Positions 12,052-22,436 of a stretch of 64,000 bases of DNA are shown here, piece by piece (the first letter of the stretch is position 1; each line of letters opens with the position of its first letter). Source of the DNA: Calliopum simillimum (Eukaryota; Arthropoda; Insecta; Diptera; Lauxaniidae); NCBI GenBank assembly GCA_951812925.1, contig OX638368.1, positions 159,636,492-159,700,491 on the forward strand, written 5' to 3'. The notes under the pieces were generated by a model. That model was not told the DNA's origin and made no database searches. It saw only the letters and a list, made by a program, of their open reading frames with translations. A program made the position numbers and the translations under genes.

Positions 12052-12476
12052 TATTTTTTGTATGAAGGGTGCTACTCCCCCTTCTCACCCCCCAGCCCAA
12101 GTTTTTTAAAATAAATGGTAGATAGAATATTGTTTTTGAAAAGTGGATGCAATTCTCCAACATCCAATATCCCCCAAGTTTTGCATGGTGAATGGTAGAT
12201 ATGTACATTATGCGTAAGTTCATCAACTTTCATAATCATAGCTTGTATAACTGAAGAGATATAGCATTTTTTGTATTTTTTTTGTATGGGGGGTGCAACC
12301 CCCGTTCCCCTCAGTGGCATCCCACCCCCTTAAGAACCTTCTACAGACCATAACAAACAATTTAAAAAAAAAATTATGTAAATCGGCCTTGTAGTTTCCG
12401 CGTTCATAAGCTACATACGGACACCATTTCATTTTTATATATATAGATTAAATTTAAAATTAATTTTCACACTTAC

Positions 12477-13165
12477 TCAGTTTCAGGTGGATATAATTCT
12501 GCCGCTTTCTTGCCATCTATGATATTTTTAGATTCGCCAAACCAACTAGCAACTGCATCCTCTATAACCGGAATTACCTTTGAGTATTTTGGTTTTGCGT
12601 AATATGCTATATTTTGTCCAGAATTCTTGAAGCGAAACGTATTCCGACAATCGTCGTGAACAAATGTACACAATTTGGCATGAATTTTTGCTAAAAAGGC
12701 CAGTTCATCGTCCCAGATAACTTCGCGCATGCGTGCTGCCCTTGGATATTTATTTGTAGAATTGTCTTCAATCTTACCGCAAGCAAGATCGCTGCGATAT
12801 TTATTATGCAGTTGCCTTAAAATACGCTTTAATTTGGGGGTCATAGGTATTAAGCCAAGGTGCTCTCCTTCAGGCAGATTTTGTTCTAGTCTCTTCTCTT
12901 TCTGAAATTGCATGTAATAGAGAAAACGAATTAGTCACTTTGAATCCAAAAAACAATTAAAATTTTATCAATTTTATACCAGTTTATACTAAAATTGTAA
13001 ATTTCATCTCTATTTCGTACTTACCATTTGCTCCGGGTGACAATAAATATGCCTCCCAGCACCACATAAAGTCTTCTGCCGTCCTCCTCGACAATATTCA
13101 TACCCACTCCCGAAACGCCAAAAAAAAATAAACACTATAAAAAATATATGGAGTCGTATGGACAT
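12477..13165 (-). CDS. Antigen-5/CAP-domain secreted protein (two exons, 3' end not found)
   Basis: Exon 1 is 13165-13025 (ATG at 13165, donor GTAAGT) and exon 2 is 12901-12477 (acceptor CAG, donor GTAAGT). The junction is phase 0. Exon 1 encodes a signal peptide (MSIRLHIFFIVFIFFW) and then a cysteine-rich start, with YEYC, TLCG and HIYC typical of insect antigen-5 proteins. Exon 2 carries the CAP (SCP/TAPS) domain start: LHNKYRSDLACGKI, AARMREVIWDDELAFLAK, then C..FVHDDCR and SGQNIAYY. Exon 2 ends mid-domain at a good donor, but no exon with the conserved HFT and GC motifs was found downstream. The remainder is lost, highly diverged, or lies beyond the window. Such proteins are secreted; the substrate or partner is unknown. 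Confidence 0.85.
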
Positions 13166-13620
13166 CCTTCACAATTAATCAAAATAAATCACGATATGAA
13201 ATATATATCTTAGTTCGAAAATACAAGACGGTTTAAAATTGTACCGAACCGTAAAAAAATATATGTAGATTTATTTGAAAAAAAATATATAAATTTTCAT
13301 AAAAAGACAATTTCAAAAATGATTGCTTAGAAAATTTGAAAAAAAAAATATTTTAAAACAGGTACAATATGAAAACAAAACAAGTTTTTTTTTTTTTTTT
13401 TTGTATTTTTATTCACAAAGTATGCGTACATATGTACATTCGCTTTAGAAAATTTATTCTGGAGGAGTTCAGAAGCGGCTAAAGAATAAAATAGGTGCCA
13501 TGCCCACTTTCTAACAATTGAACATTAAAACAGAGCAACACATTATATCACTCAAACCATAAAAGCTTTTTTAATGAAATTCCGTAGGTAGGTGTAGAAC
13601 TCGAATGCCATATTGATAGT
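13166..13620. other. Upstream region of the antigen-5 gene
   Basis: AT-rich with poly-T at 13386-13402. The promoter of the minus-strand gene should lie here, but no convincing TATA/Inr pair can be singled out. Confidence 0.4.
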
Positions 13621-13621
13621 T

Positions 13622-13925
13622 TTCTGGGACACCCGAAGGTTTCCGAAGGCTTCATAGCCAAAACGAAGAATATATAGACGTACTGGAGGGAAAACATCTA
13701 TGGCGGACTAATTATAAGCTTTAATCAATTCATTGCATGGGACACCCAAAGGCTTCCGAAGGTCAGCCGAAGGCTCCATAGTCAAAAAGAAGAATATATT
13801 GACGTACTGGAAGGAAAACACCCACGGCGGAGTATCAACAAGCTTTAATTGATTCATTTTCTGGGACCAACGAAGGTTCCCGAAGGCTTCATAGCCAAAA
13901 CGAAGAATATATAGACTATAGCTGT
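13622..13925 (+). repeat. Tandem repeat of about 120 bp, three units
   Basis: CCGAAGGCTTCATAGCCAAAA, GAAGAATATATAGACGTACTGG and GGCGGA..AAGCTTTAAT recur with a 115-125 bp period. A further unit in the same orientation occurs at 17630-17757, on the other side of the 148-bp satellite. Confidence 0.75.
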
Positions 13926-13986
13926 CTGTTTCTGTATGAACGTTCGTACTCACGTGATCACGTGATAAGCATCACATAATAAGCAT

Positions 13987-15699
13987 CCGCTGACCAAAAA
14001 GTGGGCGTGATCGGACAATGCCACGCCTACTTTTCAACTATCCGAAGAATGGACAATTTCAAATGCTCTAACTCCCAAAATATACAAGCTGTTTCGATGA
14101 AATTTGGTAGGTAGGTGCACCAGATAATTAGCATCCGCTGACCAAAAAGTGGGCGTGATCGGACAATGCCACGCCTACTTTTCAACGATCCGAAGAATGG
14201 ACAATTTAAAATGCTATAACCCCAAAATATACAAGCTATTTCGATGAAATTTGGTAGGTAGGTGCTCCACATAATTATCATCCGCTGACCAAAAAGTGCG
14301 CGTGATCGGACAATGCCACGCCTACTTTTTAACGATTGAAAGAATCGGCACTTTAAATCGCTATATCTCCCAAATTATACAAGCTATTTCGATGAAATTT
14401 GGTGGGTAGGTGCTTCACATAGTTATCATCCGCTGACCAAAAAGTGGGCGTGATCGGACAATGCCACGCCTACTTTTTAACGATTCAAAGAATCGGCACT
14501 TTAAATCACTATATCTCCCAAATTATACAAGCTATTTCGATGAAATTTGGTAGGTAGGTGCTCCACATAATTATCATCCGCTGACCAAAAAGTGGGCGTG
14601 ATCGGACAATGCCACGCCTACTTTTCAACGATCCGAAGAATGGACAATTTCAAATGCTCTAACTCCCAAAATATACAAGCTATTTCGATAAAATTTGGTA
14701 GGTAGGTGCACCAGATAATTAGCATCCGCTGACCAAAAAGTGGGCGTGATCGGACAATGCCACGCCTACTTTTCAACGATCCGAAGAATGGACAATTTAA
14801 AATGCTATAACTCCCAAAATATACAAGCTATTTCGATGAAATTTGATGGGTAGGTGCACCAGATAATTAGCATCCGCTGACCAAAAAGTGGGCGTGATCG
14901 GACAATGCCACGCCTACTTTTCAACGATCCGAAGAATGGACAGTTTAAAATGCTATAACTCCCAAAATATACAAGCTATTTCGATGAAATTTGGTAGGTA
15001 GGTGCACCAGATAATTAGCATCCGCTGACCAAAAAGTGGGCGTGATCGGACAATGCCACGCCTACTTTTCAACGATCCGAAGAATGGACAATTTAAAATG
15101 CTATAACCCCAAAATATACAAGCTATTTCGATGAAATTTGGTAGGTAGGTGCTCCACATAATTATCATCCGCTGACCAAAAAGTGCGCGTGATCGGACAA
15201 TGCCACGCCTACTTTTTAACGATTGAAAGAATCGGCACTTTAAATCGCTATATCTCCCAAATTATACAAGCTATTTCGATGAAATTTGGTGGGTAGGTGC
15301 TTCACATAGTTATCATCCGCTGACCAAAAAGTGGGCGTGATCGGACAATGCCACGCCTACTTTTTAACGATTCAAAGAATCGGCACTTTAAATCACTATA
15401 TCTCCCAAATTATACAAGCTATTTCGATGAAATTTGGTAGGTAGGTGCTCCACATAATTATCATCCGCTGACCAAAAAGTGGGCGTGATCGGACAATGCC
15501 ACGCCTACTTTTTAACGATTCAAAGAATCGGCACTTTAAATCGCTATATCTCCCAAATTATACAAGCTATTTCGATGAAATTTGGTAGGTAGGTGCTCCA
15601 CATAATTATCATCCGCTGACCAAAAAGTGGGCGTGATCGGACAATGCCACGCCTACTTTTTAACGATTCAAAGAATCAACACTTCAAAACGCTATATTT
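13987..15699 (+). repeat. 147-148 bp satellite, forward block
   Basis: About 11-12 units, each with CCGCTGACCAAAAAGTGGGC, GATCGGACAATGCCACGCC and TTTCGATGAAATTTGGTAGG. The unit start recurs at 13987, 14135, 14282, 14430 and 14578. Distinct variant units recur with an offset of 887 bp (about 14294 and about 15181), indicating a six-unit higher-order repeat. Minus-strand frames of about 70-84 aa are read from the satellite and are not genes. Confidence 0.95.
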
Positions 15700-15899
15700 N
15701 NNNNNNNNNNNNNNNNNNNNNNNNNNNNNNNNNNNNNNNNNNNNNNNNNNNNNNNNNNNNNNNNNNNNNNNNNNNNNNNNNNNNNNNNNNNNNNNNNNNN
15801 NNNNNNNNNNNNNNNNNNNNNNNNNNNNNNNNNNNNNNNNNNNNNNNNNNNNNNNNNNNNNNNNNNNNNNNNNNNNNNNNNNNNNNNNNNNNNNNNNNN
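15700..15899. other. Assembly gap (200 N)
   Basis: Exactly 200 N, a conventional unknown-size gap. Satellite orientation is reversed on its two sides, so the assembler probably stopped at an inverted junction or joined two blocks. Confidence 0.98.
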
Positions 15900-16440
15900 C
15901 CGATCACGTCCACTTTTTTGTCAGCGGATAATAATTATGTGGTTAACCTATCTATTAAAATTTCATCGAATTAGGTTGTATATTTTGGGAGATATAACGT
16001 TTTAAAGTGCCGATTCTTGAATCGCAAAAAAGTAGGCGTGGCATTGTCCGATCACGCCTACTTTTTGGTCAGCGGATGATAATTATGTGGAGCACCTACC
16101 TACTAAATTTCATCGAAATATCTTGTATATTTTGGGAGATATAGCGTTTTAAAGTGCCGATTCTTTGAATCGCTAAAAAGTAGGCGTGGCATTGTTCGAT
16201 CACGCCCACTTTTTGGTCAGCGGATGATAATTATATGGAGCACCTACCTACCAAATTTCATCGAAATAACTTGTATATTTTGGGAGATATAGCGTTTTAA
16301 AGTGCCGTTTCTTTGAATCGCCTAAAAAGTAGGCGTGGCATAGTGCGATCACGCCCCACTTTTTGGTCAGCGGATGATAATTATGTGATGCACCTACCTA
16401 TTAAATTTCATGGAAATAGCGTTTTCGAGATATAACGTGT
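15900..16440 (-). repeat. 147-148 bp satellite, inverted block
   Basis: The same unit as before the gap, in reverse complement (AAGTAGGCGTGGCATTGTCC, then TTTTTGGTCAGCGGATGATA), about 3.6 units and decaying toward 16440. Confidence 0.92.
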
Positions 16441-16494
16441 TAAATTTTTTTTCGATTAATCGTTAAATAGTGGGCGTGGCATATCCGTACTATC

Positions 16495-16595
16495 TCAAAT
16501 GTAGTACGAAAAGTACGAAGTGCGAGGTACGAAAAGTACGAAGTACGAGGCACGAAAATTACGAGGTACGAATAGTACGAAATTCGTATCAAAGG
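16495..16595. repeat. Short tandem repeat of TACGAAAAG/TACGAAGTACGAGG
   Basis: About eight imperfect copies of a 9-12 bp word based on GTACGA. It abuts a stretch (16610-16735) dense in CACGTGAT and GTACGTGATT palindromic words. Confidence 0.8.
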
Positions 16596-16609
16596 TTCGA
16601 ACTTTACCA

Positions 16610-16735
16610 AATTCACGTACCTGTGCGAAACCTCAAATTCACGTGATTTGGGGGTACGTGATTTCGTACCCCTGTTCGTGAATTCACGTGATCACGTATA
16701 GTACGATTTCACGTGATCCGACAGCTCTAGTATCT
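16610..16735. repeat. CACGTG-rich palindromic block, with copy at 17539-17622
   Basis: The block runs TGATTTGGGGGTACGTGATT, CGTACCC.TGTTCGTGAATTC, ACGTGATCCGACAGCTCTA. An almost identical block is at 17539-17622, and both border satellite units. Each contains several CACGTG or near-CACGTG sites. 16736-17278 between them holds nothing recognisable. Confidence 0.75.
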
Positions 16736-17278
16736 ACCTGACCATTCATAGTTTAACCCTTTGCATTCTATTCTTTTTGTGCCTTTAGTTAACGCCAGCT
16801 AGTCTATATATTAATAATACTTACTTCCAGGTAGCTAATATTCAGCATGATTTTCTAATAAGCAGATTAGCACAGCTGCAGCCCATAGCTACATAATAAA
16901 AGTATTAGGTAGGATGCGAAAAAATGAGTTTTTAGTAATAATTTAACCCCTAATTTAAAAACATTTCATTAGATTTGACTCTTCATAGCTTATAAATTCA
17001 ATACAAAAATGACAATTATGTATTTATATTATTTGGAAAATTTTGTGAAAAGTATGAAGCAACCCTAAAAATACATTTGGAATTCTCAGTTAAAATAAAC
17101 TTTAGGTAGATAGAAAATTGTAGGAAAATAAAAAATGAGTTAGGTTTGTTTGGCAACTGAAGAAATTTTTTTTAATCAGTTTTACGTACTGCTACAGTTA
17201 GAAACTCTTAAAAGAAAAGTGTAATTTTGACCTAATTTTGTAAAAAAACGAGATTTAACAAAAAAACACTTTGTCAAA

Positions 17279-17538
17279 AGTAGGCGTGGCACTGTCCGAT
17301 CACGCCCACTTTTTTGTCAGCGGATGCTAATTATGTGGTGCACCTACCTACCAAATTTCATCGAAATAGCTTCTATTTTTTAGGAGTTATAGCGTTTTAA
17401 AGTATTCATTCTTCGAATCGTTAAAAAGTAGGAGTGGCATTGTCCGATCACGCCCACTTTTTGGCCAGCGGATGCTAATTATGTGGTGCACCTACCTACC
17501 AAATTTCATCGAAATAGCTTTTATATTTTGGGAGATAT
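17279..17538 (-). repeat. Two more inverted satellite units
   Basis: Reverse-complement units of the 148-bp satellite (GTAGGCGTGGCACTGTCCGA, then GTAGGAGTGGCATTGTCCGA), separated from the main array by 840 bp. Confidence 0.9.
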
Positions 17539-17629
17539 AGCGTGATTTGGGGGTACGTGATTCGTACCCGTGTTCGTGAATTCACGTTCTCACGTGTAGT
17601 ACGAATTCACGTGATCCGACAGCTCTAAT

Positions 17630-17757
17630 ATAGACGTGCTGGAGGAAAAACATCTATGGCGGACTATCAACAAGCTTTAATCGATTCATTTCATGAGACA
17701 CCCGAAGGCTTCCGAAGGTCAGCTGAAGGCTTCATAGTGAAAACGAAGATTATATAT
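17630..17757 (+). repeat. Single unit of the 120-bp repeat
   Basis: Matches the tandem units at 13622-13925 in the same orientation, so the 120-bp repeat, satellite and CACGTG block appear as an ordered set on both sides of the gap. Confidence 0.7.
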
Positions 17758-17762
17758 GTATA

Positions 17763-18883
17763 CTGCCGTCCTAAGAAAGAATGCCGTAACTCCAATAAAT
17801 TTTCATTTCTGTAAAATGAGTTTTTGTGTTTATTGCTGTTTCGTTTCCTCAACGGTTTCAGCTTTAAGAAAAACTAGTTTTTATTCCTCATTCCTAGAGG
17901 ATTTTTCACGCTCTACATAATGGCAATAATTGAAATAGCCAATTCCGTAAATTTCAGTCGAAAATGGAGTTACGGTAATATGTTTTGCATCGCACTACTT
18001 CTGACGAAGCTGATACAAATCAAAAATGCCGTAAAGACAACTTTTGATTAAATTTACTATGAAGAAAGAGTAAATCCGAAGAAACACTCTTGTCTTTTAG
18101 TGACCAAGACCAATACCAATTTTGTGTCTACTGTTTTTTTTTTTCCTGGCAAGCTCTTTTCCGTTGTTCTGCAGTGTCTTTGTACGCACAGTTCCTTTTT
18201 TTGTAAGAGGGATTTGATCTGATTCGTTGTCCGCCATGTGGGTTTGAATTTCCTTAAGTTGTGAATTCCAACTTGAATCACAGATTAATTGAATCGGTCA
18301 TTTTTAAAAGGGGATATGTGTCGGTCGACAAAGAATTATTCTTTTGCCTTTTTTTCATTGTGGCGATGGCACTGGTTGGTTTATCTATTTTGCAAGTACG
18401 CAGATTACTGCTTACTATTATTGTTAGTTAATCCCCATCACTAAAATCGCACTGAAATAAGATTTACCAAACTTATGAGGATTTTTCTTAAATTTTTCAT
18501 AAGTTTCAATTTAGTCACATATCCCCTTTTAAAAATGTTATAAAGAAAGTGTCATAAAGAAAATTTGTTTGTTTTTAAAATGATTTAGGGAAATGAAATG
18601 ATTTTAAAAATGTATGATACTACATACATTTTTATGATACTACATACATTTTTATGGAGTTGCGGTGTTTTTGCTTAGCATGTGGAGATACGGTATTCTT
18701 AAATTGTAAAATGTGTACGGCTGGGAGTTACGACAAAAGTCGTAGTTGATTTTATAGGGAAAATAAAAGTATAATGCAACCTGTTCTTGTGGGTTGACGG
18801 ACAGAACCGTGATGACCCAAAAAACGCCATAAACTCATTTTTTTTGAAAATTGGAGTTACGGCATTCTTGCTTAGGACGGCAG
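17763..18883. mobile_element. TA-flanked TIR element (1.1 kb)
   Basis: Ends CTGCCGTCCTAAGAAAGAAT and ATTCTTGCTTAGGACGGCAG, with TIRs of about 40 bp (continuing GCCGTAACTCCAAT) and TA on both sides (17761-17762, 18884-18885). The interior repeats GCCGTAA/GAGTTACGG words several times. No transposase. Probably a Tc1/mariner-superfamily derivative. Confidence 0.8.
18298..18538. mobile_element. Nested MITE in the 17763-18883 element
   Basis: CATTTTTAAAAGGGGATATG at the left pairs with CATATCCCCTTTTAAAAATG at the right, giving a 240 bp noncoding insertion. Confidence 0.6.
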
Positions 18884-18885
18884 TA

Positions 18886-19569
18886 TACTAGCATAAGAGT
18901 TCTTTCTATAAAAAATGTTGGTCCAATATTTCCTATAGAAAAGTAGTGCAAGTTGTTTTCGTACGACCTTTAGCTTAGAAAATGTACTACTAGAATCCAC
19001 CTCAAATTTTGCAATGATCGTGGGAAGGAAAAATTCAAAATTAAGGGTAGTTTTTAGTTTTTTATAGTTTTCTGTAAATTTCTCTAAAACGCTACAAGAT
19101 ATGCTTTTAATATCTGGGAAGATTATTTTAATTATTGGAGTATACTTAAGTTATGTTTAGAAGACATCATAAACGAGAAATAAAGATTTCATATAAAAAA
19201 TTTGAATTTTTACCTTAAAATACGGTTTTTTCAAGATACTTGATTTTTCGAACTTTGAACTGTTATAGCGTCGCTTAGTGACCGAACTTCGAAATATCCT
19301 TTGGCAGTTTTTTTCCACTCATCAATAACAATCGAAAGTGCTAGGTTAGAACCCATCCCAAATTTTGTGTTGAAGCGTGTAGTTTTTATTTTTTTATTCG
19401 TTTTTTTAGTTCAATTCTCTATTTTCCCTTTTTTCCGCTCAATATTTACGGAGAAATCTCAATTTGAAGAAGACGTACATAAAAATTATACCTTTTAAAA
19501 ACATTAAAAAGTATAAAACAATAATCCTGATCAAAAACTCTTCAAAGATTCACCAAAAAAAGTTTCACT
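18886..19569. other. No gene; degenerate repeats
   Basis: Two loosely similar stretches (about 18955-19025 and 19310-19380) share AGAA(T)CCCxxCxCAAATTTTGxxxTGAxCGT. No coding frame is supported. Confidence 0.35.
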
Positions 19570-20131
19570 TTAGCAAGCTAGTTTTTTCTGTGTCCGTTTC
19601 AAAAAATTTAAATCAATTTTTTGCGTGGAAATAAATTCTTTGGGAAAACAGCAAGATAATTCAACGAAATGTGGTACACTGCCTCCGTCGTCAAAGTTAT
19701 CTCGTGGGATTGAAAATGAACGAAATCGCTCAACGGGCACGCCTACCGCCCATATAAGGAATATATTCAAAATGCAGCCGTAGGAGTATTTTTTCACGAC
19801 AGTGCAACCAAAATACACATACATACTGCGAATTGTAAGCGCAAAAACTGGGCAAATTCGGACAAGAGGGCGTGGCACATCCCATATAAGCAAAAGCTTC
19901 AAAACGCTATAGTGGAAGCATTTTTTAAATAATCGAACTAAATTTTACTCAGACACTTAGAGCTATAAATGCAAGCTCGCAACAAGAACTGGGTGAAATC
20001 GGACAAGAGGGCGTGGCAACTGCCATATAAGCAAAAGCTTCAAAACGCTATACTGAAAGCAATATTTCAAAAATACTGCAGTGTAGGGTATTTAGTATTT
20101 GGCTAGGCCAAAGGTTACACCCTTACTAGTT
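19570..20131 (-). repeat. GCCACGCCC dispersed repeat family, copy 2 (inverted)
   Basis: The reverse complement reads AACTAGTAAGGGTGTAACC, GGCCTAGCCAAA, AATACCCTACACTGCAGTAT, then repeated TTTTGCTTATATGGGxxxTGCCACGCCCTCTTGTCC blocks, and ends near the GGGCGGTAGGCGTGCCCGTTGA equivalent. Compared with 33014-33809 it lacks the GTATAAAA terminal cassette. 20132-20501 beyond it shows no gene. Confidence 0.75.
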
Positions 20132-20600
20132 TTTTTTTTTTTTTTTCTGTTTGAACTTTATAGTAAGGTAAATATCACGCCAAATTTTCAAAAATTACTT
20201 GTAAGCATACATTCTGAATTAACTGAAACAGTAAGGTGGAATTTACTTCAGTGGGGAGTTGTCACTATTCTGGCTTGAATTCTGGTAAAATTCATGAAAA
20301 ATATAGTAGCAAGTACTAAGTATTTTATTTCTCCGTGCGGGTTCATTTTTTATTAAATCAGCATCGAGATTGCGAAGCAACTGCTTTAGTAATTCCAGAT
20401 CACGTTCCGCGATACACAAAGAATACATGACATTTTACGCGACCTGATCACGGTGCACGTGCATAGCGGTGAGATAGTAAATACTGGCCAACCGTTGTTG
20501 TTTAAGGGAAGATCCATATCAAACCAACCAAAGAGTCAACCCTCACCATCTCCGAACTTAATGAAAGTTGGTATAGTTGTTGAGTATCATCAAACTAATA

Positions 20601-21875
20601 CACTGAGAAAAGAGTATGTTTCGATCAAAGAATTATATTTGATTGAACATTTTAGAAAATATTTGTTAATAATTAACAAATTTCGGTAAATATTAATATG
20701 CCTTTAATTGGACCTTGAAATATTGTCGATTGGGCCAATACTGATATCTGTTTGATGGAATGTCAAATATTTGCTTTAACTTAAAAAAAACCTTGTCTGG
20801 GATTCGAACGCACTCTAAAAAAAAAATTAAAAAAAAATCGTTCTTGTCTGGGATTTGAACCTACGCCCCCAGGTTATAACTCAAACATCTTATACATTGA
20901 GCTAACTCTATCTACTTTAATTCTAAACAAAAAGTCATACAAAAAATTCAACAAGTATTGAAAAATTTCAAAAACATACTGACATTATTTTCAAAACATT
21001 ATTTTCAAAAGTTACAAAAAACAATCAATACTTGTTAAATTTTGTGTTTGACTTTTTGTTTAAAATAAATTCAAAATAACAATCACTACAAACGTAGATA
21101 GAGTTAGCTCAATGTATAAGACGTTTGACTCATATCCTGTGGGTCCTATGTTCGAATCCCAGACAAGAAAGTTTTTTTTTTTAAATTAATTATTTTATTT
21201 TTGTACTTCACTTTGATTGACTTTTTGATTTGATATAACTTTTTCGTATTTCAATTTGTATATGTAGAACATCTTTAGTTATAATATAGTTCTGATTGTT
21301 AAGCTGTAAGATTCAGTAATTTACATTCGGTCATTGCGTCCTGAGGTTTAAAGAATTCAATACGCGCGGCATAGTTCCAATTCGCTATACATGGATTCCC
21401 TCTTACGATTGCAATGAACCAAGGTTACAAATGTAGCTGGTAAATATATGGTAGCATCTAACAAAGAACAAAAAATGCCCCGGGGGTCTGAGTTCAATCC
21501 CCACCCAGATATGATTTTTTTTTGTTTTTTTTGCAACTTGGCGAGTGCATTCAAATTTCAGAGAAGAGTTTTATTTTTAATTTATAACAAATATTATATA
21601 TTATGATGTCGCCGTGATCCTAGCAAATATGGTCATATTAGTTTCTAACCAATAAAAAGATTAATAATAATAAAGGTCTAAATTCAAAACAATAAATGTC
21701 TTTATATGCAAACATATATTTGGTAATTATTAACAAATATACGATTGAACCAATAAAATTGCTCAAATATGCCACTCATTAAATGATATCAAATATTCGA
21801 TTCGCCTATATCAAATATATTATTTGTTAATTATAACCAAATTTTGATGTATATAATCATATTGTTTTCTCAGTG
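20601..21875. mobile_element. TA-flanked MITE nested in the left arm
   Basis: Ends CACTGAGAAAA and TTTTCTCAGTG, with TA at 20599-20600 and 21876-21877. The right arm of the foldback element (about 25912) keeps the uninterrupted sequence ACTAATACTCGTAC, which proves the insertion and the TA duplication. The interior carries AACAAATTT/AAATTTGTT hairpins and a pair of outward tRNA-like motifs. Confidence 0.85.
20793..21176. repeat. Inverted pair of tRNA-like motifs
   Basis: On the plus strand 21094-21168 reads GATAGAGTTAGCTCAATGT (A-box-like) and later GTTCGAATCCC (B box). On the minus strand 20915-20843 is a close copy with GTTCAAATCCC. A third B-box fragment is at 20793-20812. Acceptor and T stems do not pair properly, so these are tRNA-derived or tRNA-mimicking repeats and not tRNA genes. 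They form the arms of a nested inverted repeat. Confidence 0.6.
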
Positions 21876-22436
21876 TACTCGTGCATAATTTTGGATTCCA
21901 AACCGAAGTGGTTCCCAAAATACGGTGTCGTAAAGTTCGAAAAAAGTATCAAAAAACTGTTAAAGTGACTTACATTAAAAGGCTGTAACTTTTCAACCAA
22001 TTAATATAAATCTAAAAAAGAAAAACAGAATCAAAGGTAATTGTATGGACTTCAAAATGATTAAAAAAAATTGTATTTTTGTCGAGGCCAAAGGTCATAT
22101 TTTCAGCATCAAAATGTTCCAAATCGAATATCTCAAAAAACGACATTTTAAAATTTTTAAAAAAAAATATATTTCAAAGACCAATTTATCATCTATACTT
22201 ACTGTAAATTTGAAGGTGAAGCTCTTTCTGGTTTTGTAATTATAAATAAAATAAGATACAAATATTGAAAAAAATAATATTTATTTGTAGATTTTTTCAA
22301 TAAAAAATTCATTAGACGCTGAGAATGCCTTGACTTTAAGCGTGTCTTTTTCAACAACGCTAAAGCTGTGGAATTTTTGAGTTCCAGGTATAGGGCGTAA
22401 GCTATAAAAGCGTTTTTCTAGAAAATAAGCTTTTCT

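Larger units (their letters stand above)
11041..12460. repeat. Unclassified repeat split by a mariner insertion
   Basis: The flanks of the mariner (11041-11220 and 12052-12460) share words such as GAGATATAGCATTTTxTxTA and TTTTTGTATGxxGGGTGC, so they appear to be internally repeated noncoding sequence. Minus-strand frames here are low-complexity and not supported as genes. Confidence 0.4.

Noticed and set aside
14027..15168. Two almost identical minus-strand frames of 71-84 codons
   Set aside because: They are the same satellite variants read in frame; the repetition reflects the higher-order repeat and is not a gene family.
15627..15974. Open frames spanning the N gap on both strands
   Set aside because: They consist mostly of undefined residues; the flanks are satellite.
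20843..21168. Genuine tRNA genes
   Set aside because: A- and B-box-like words are present but the acceptor and T stems do not pair, and the units are parts of inverted repeats.
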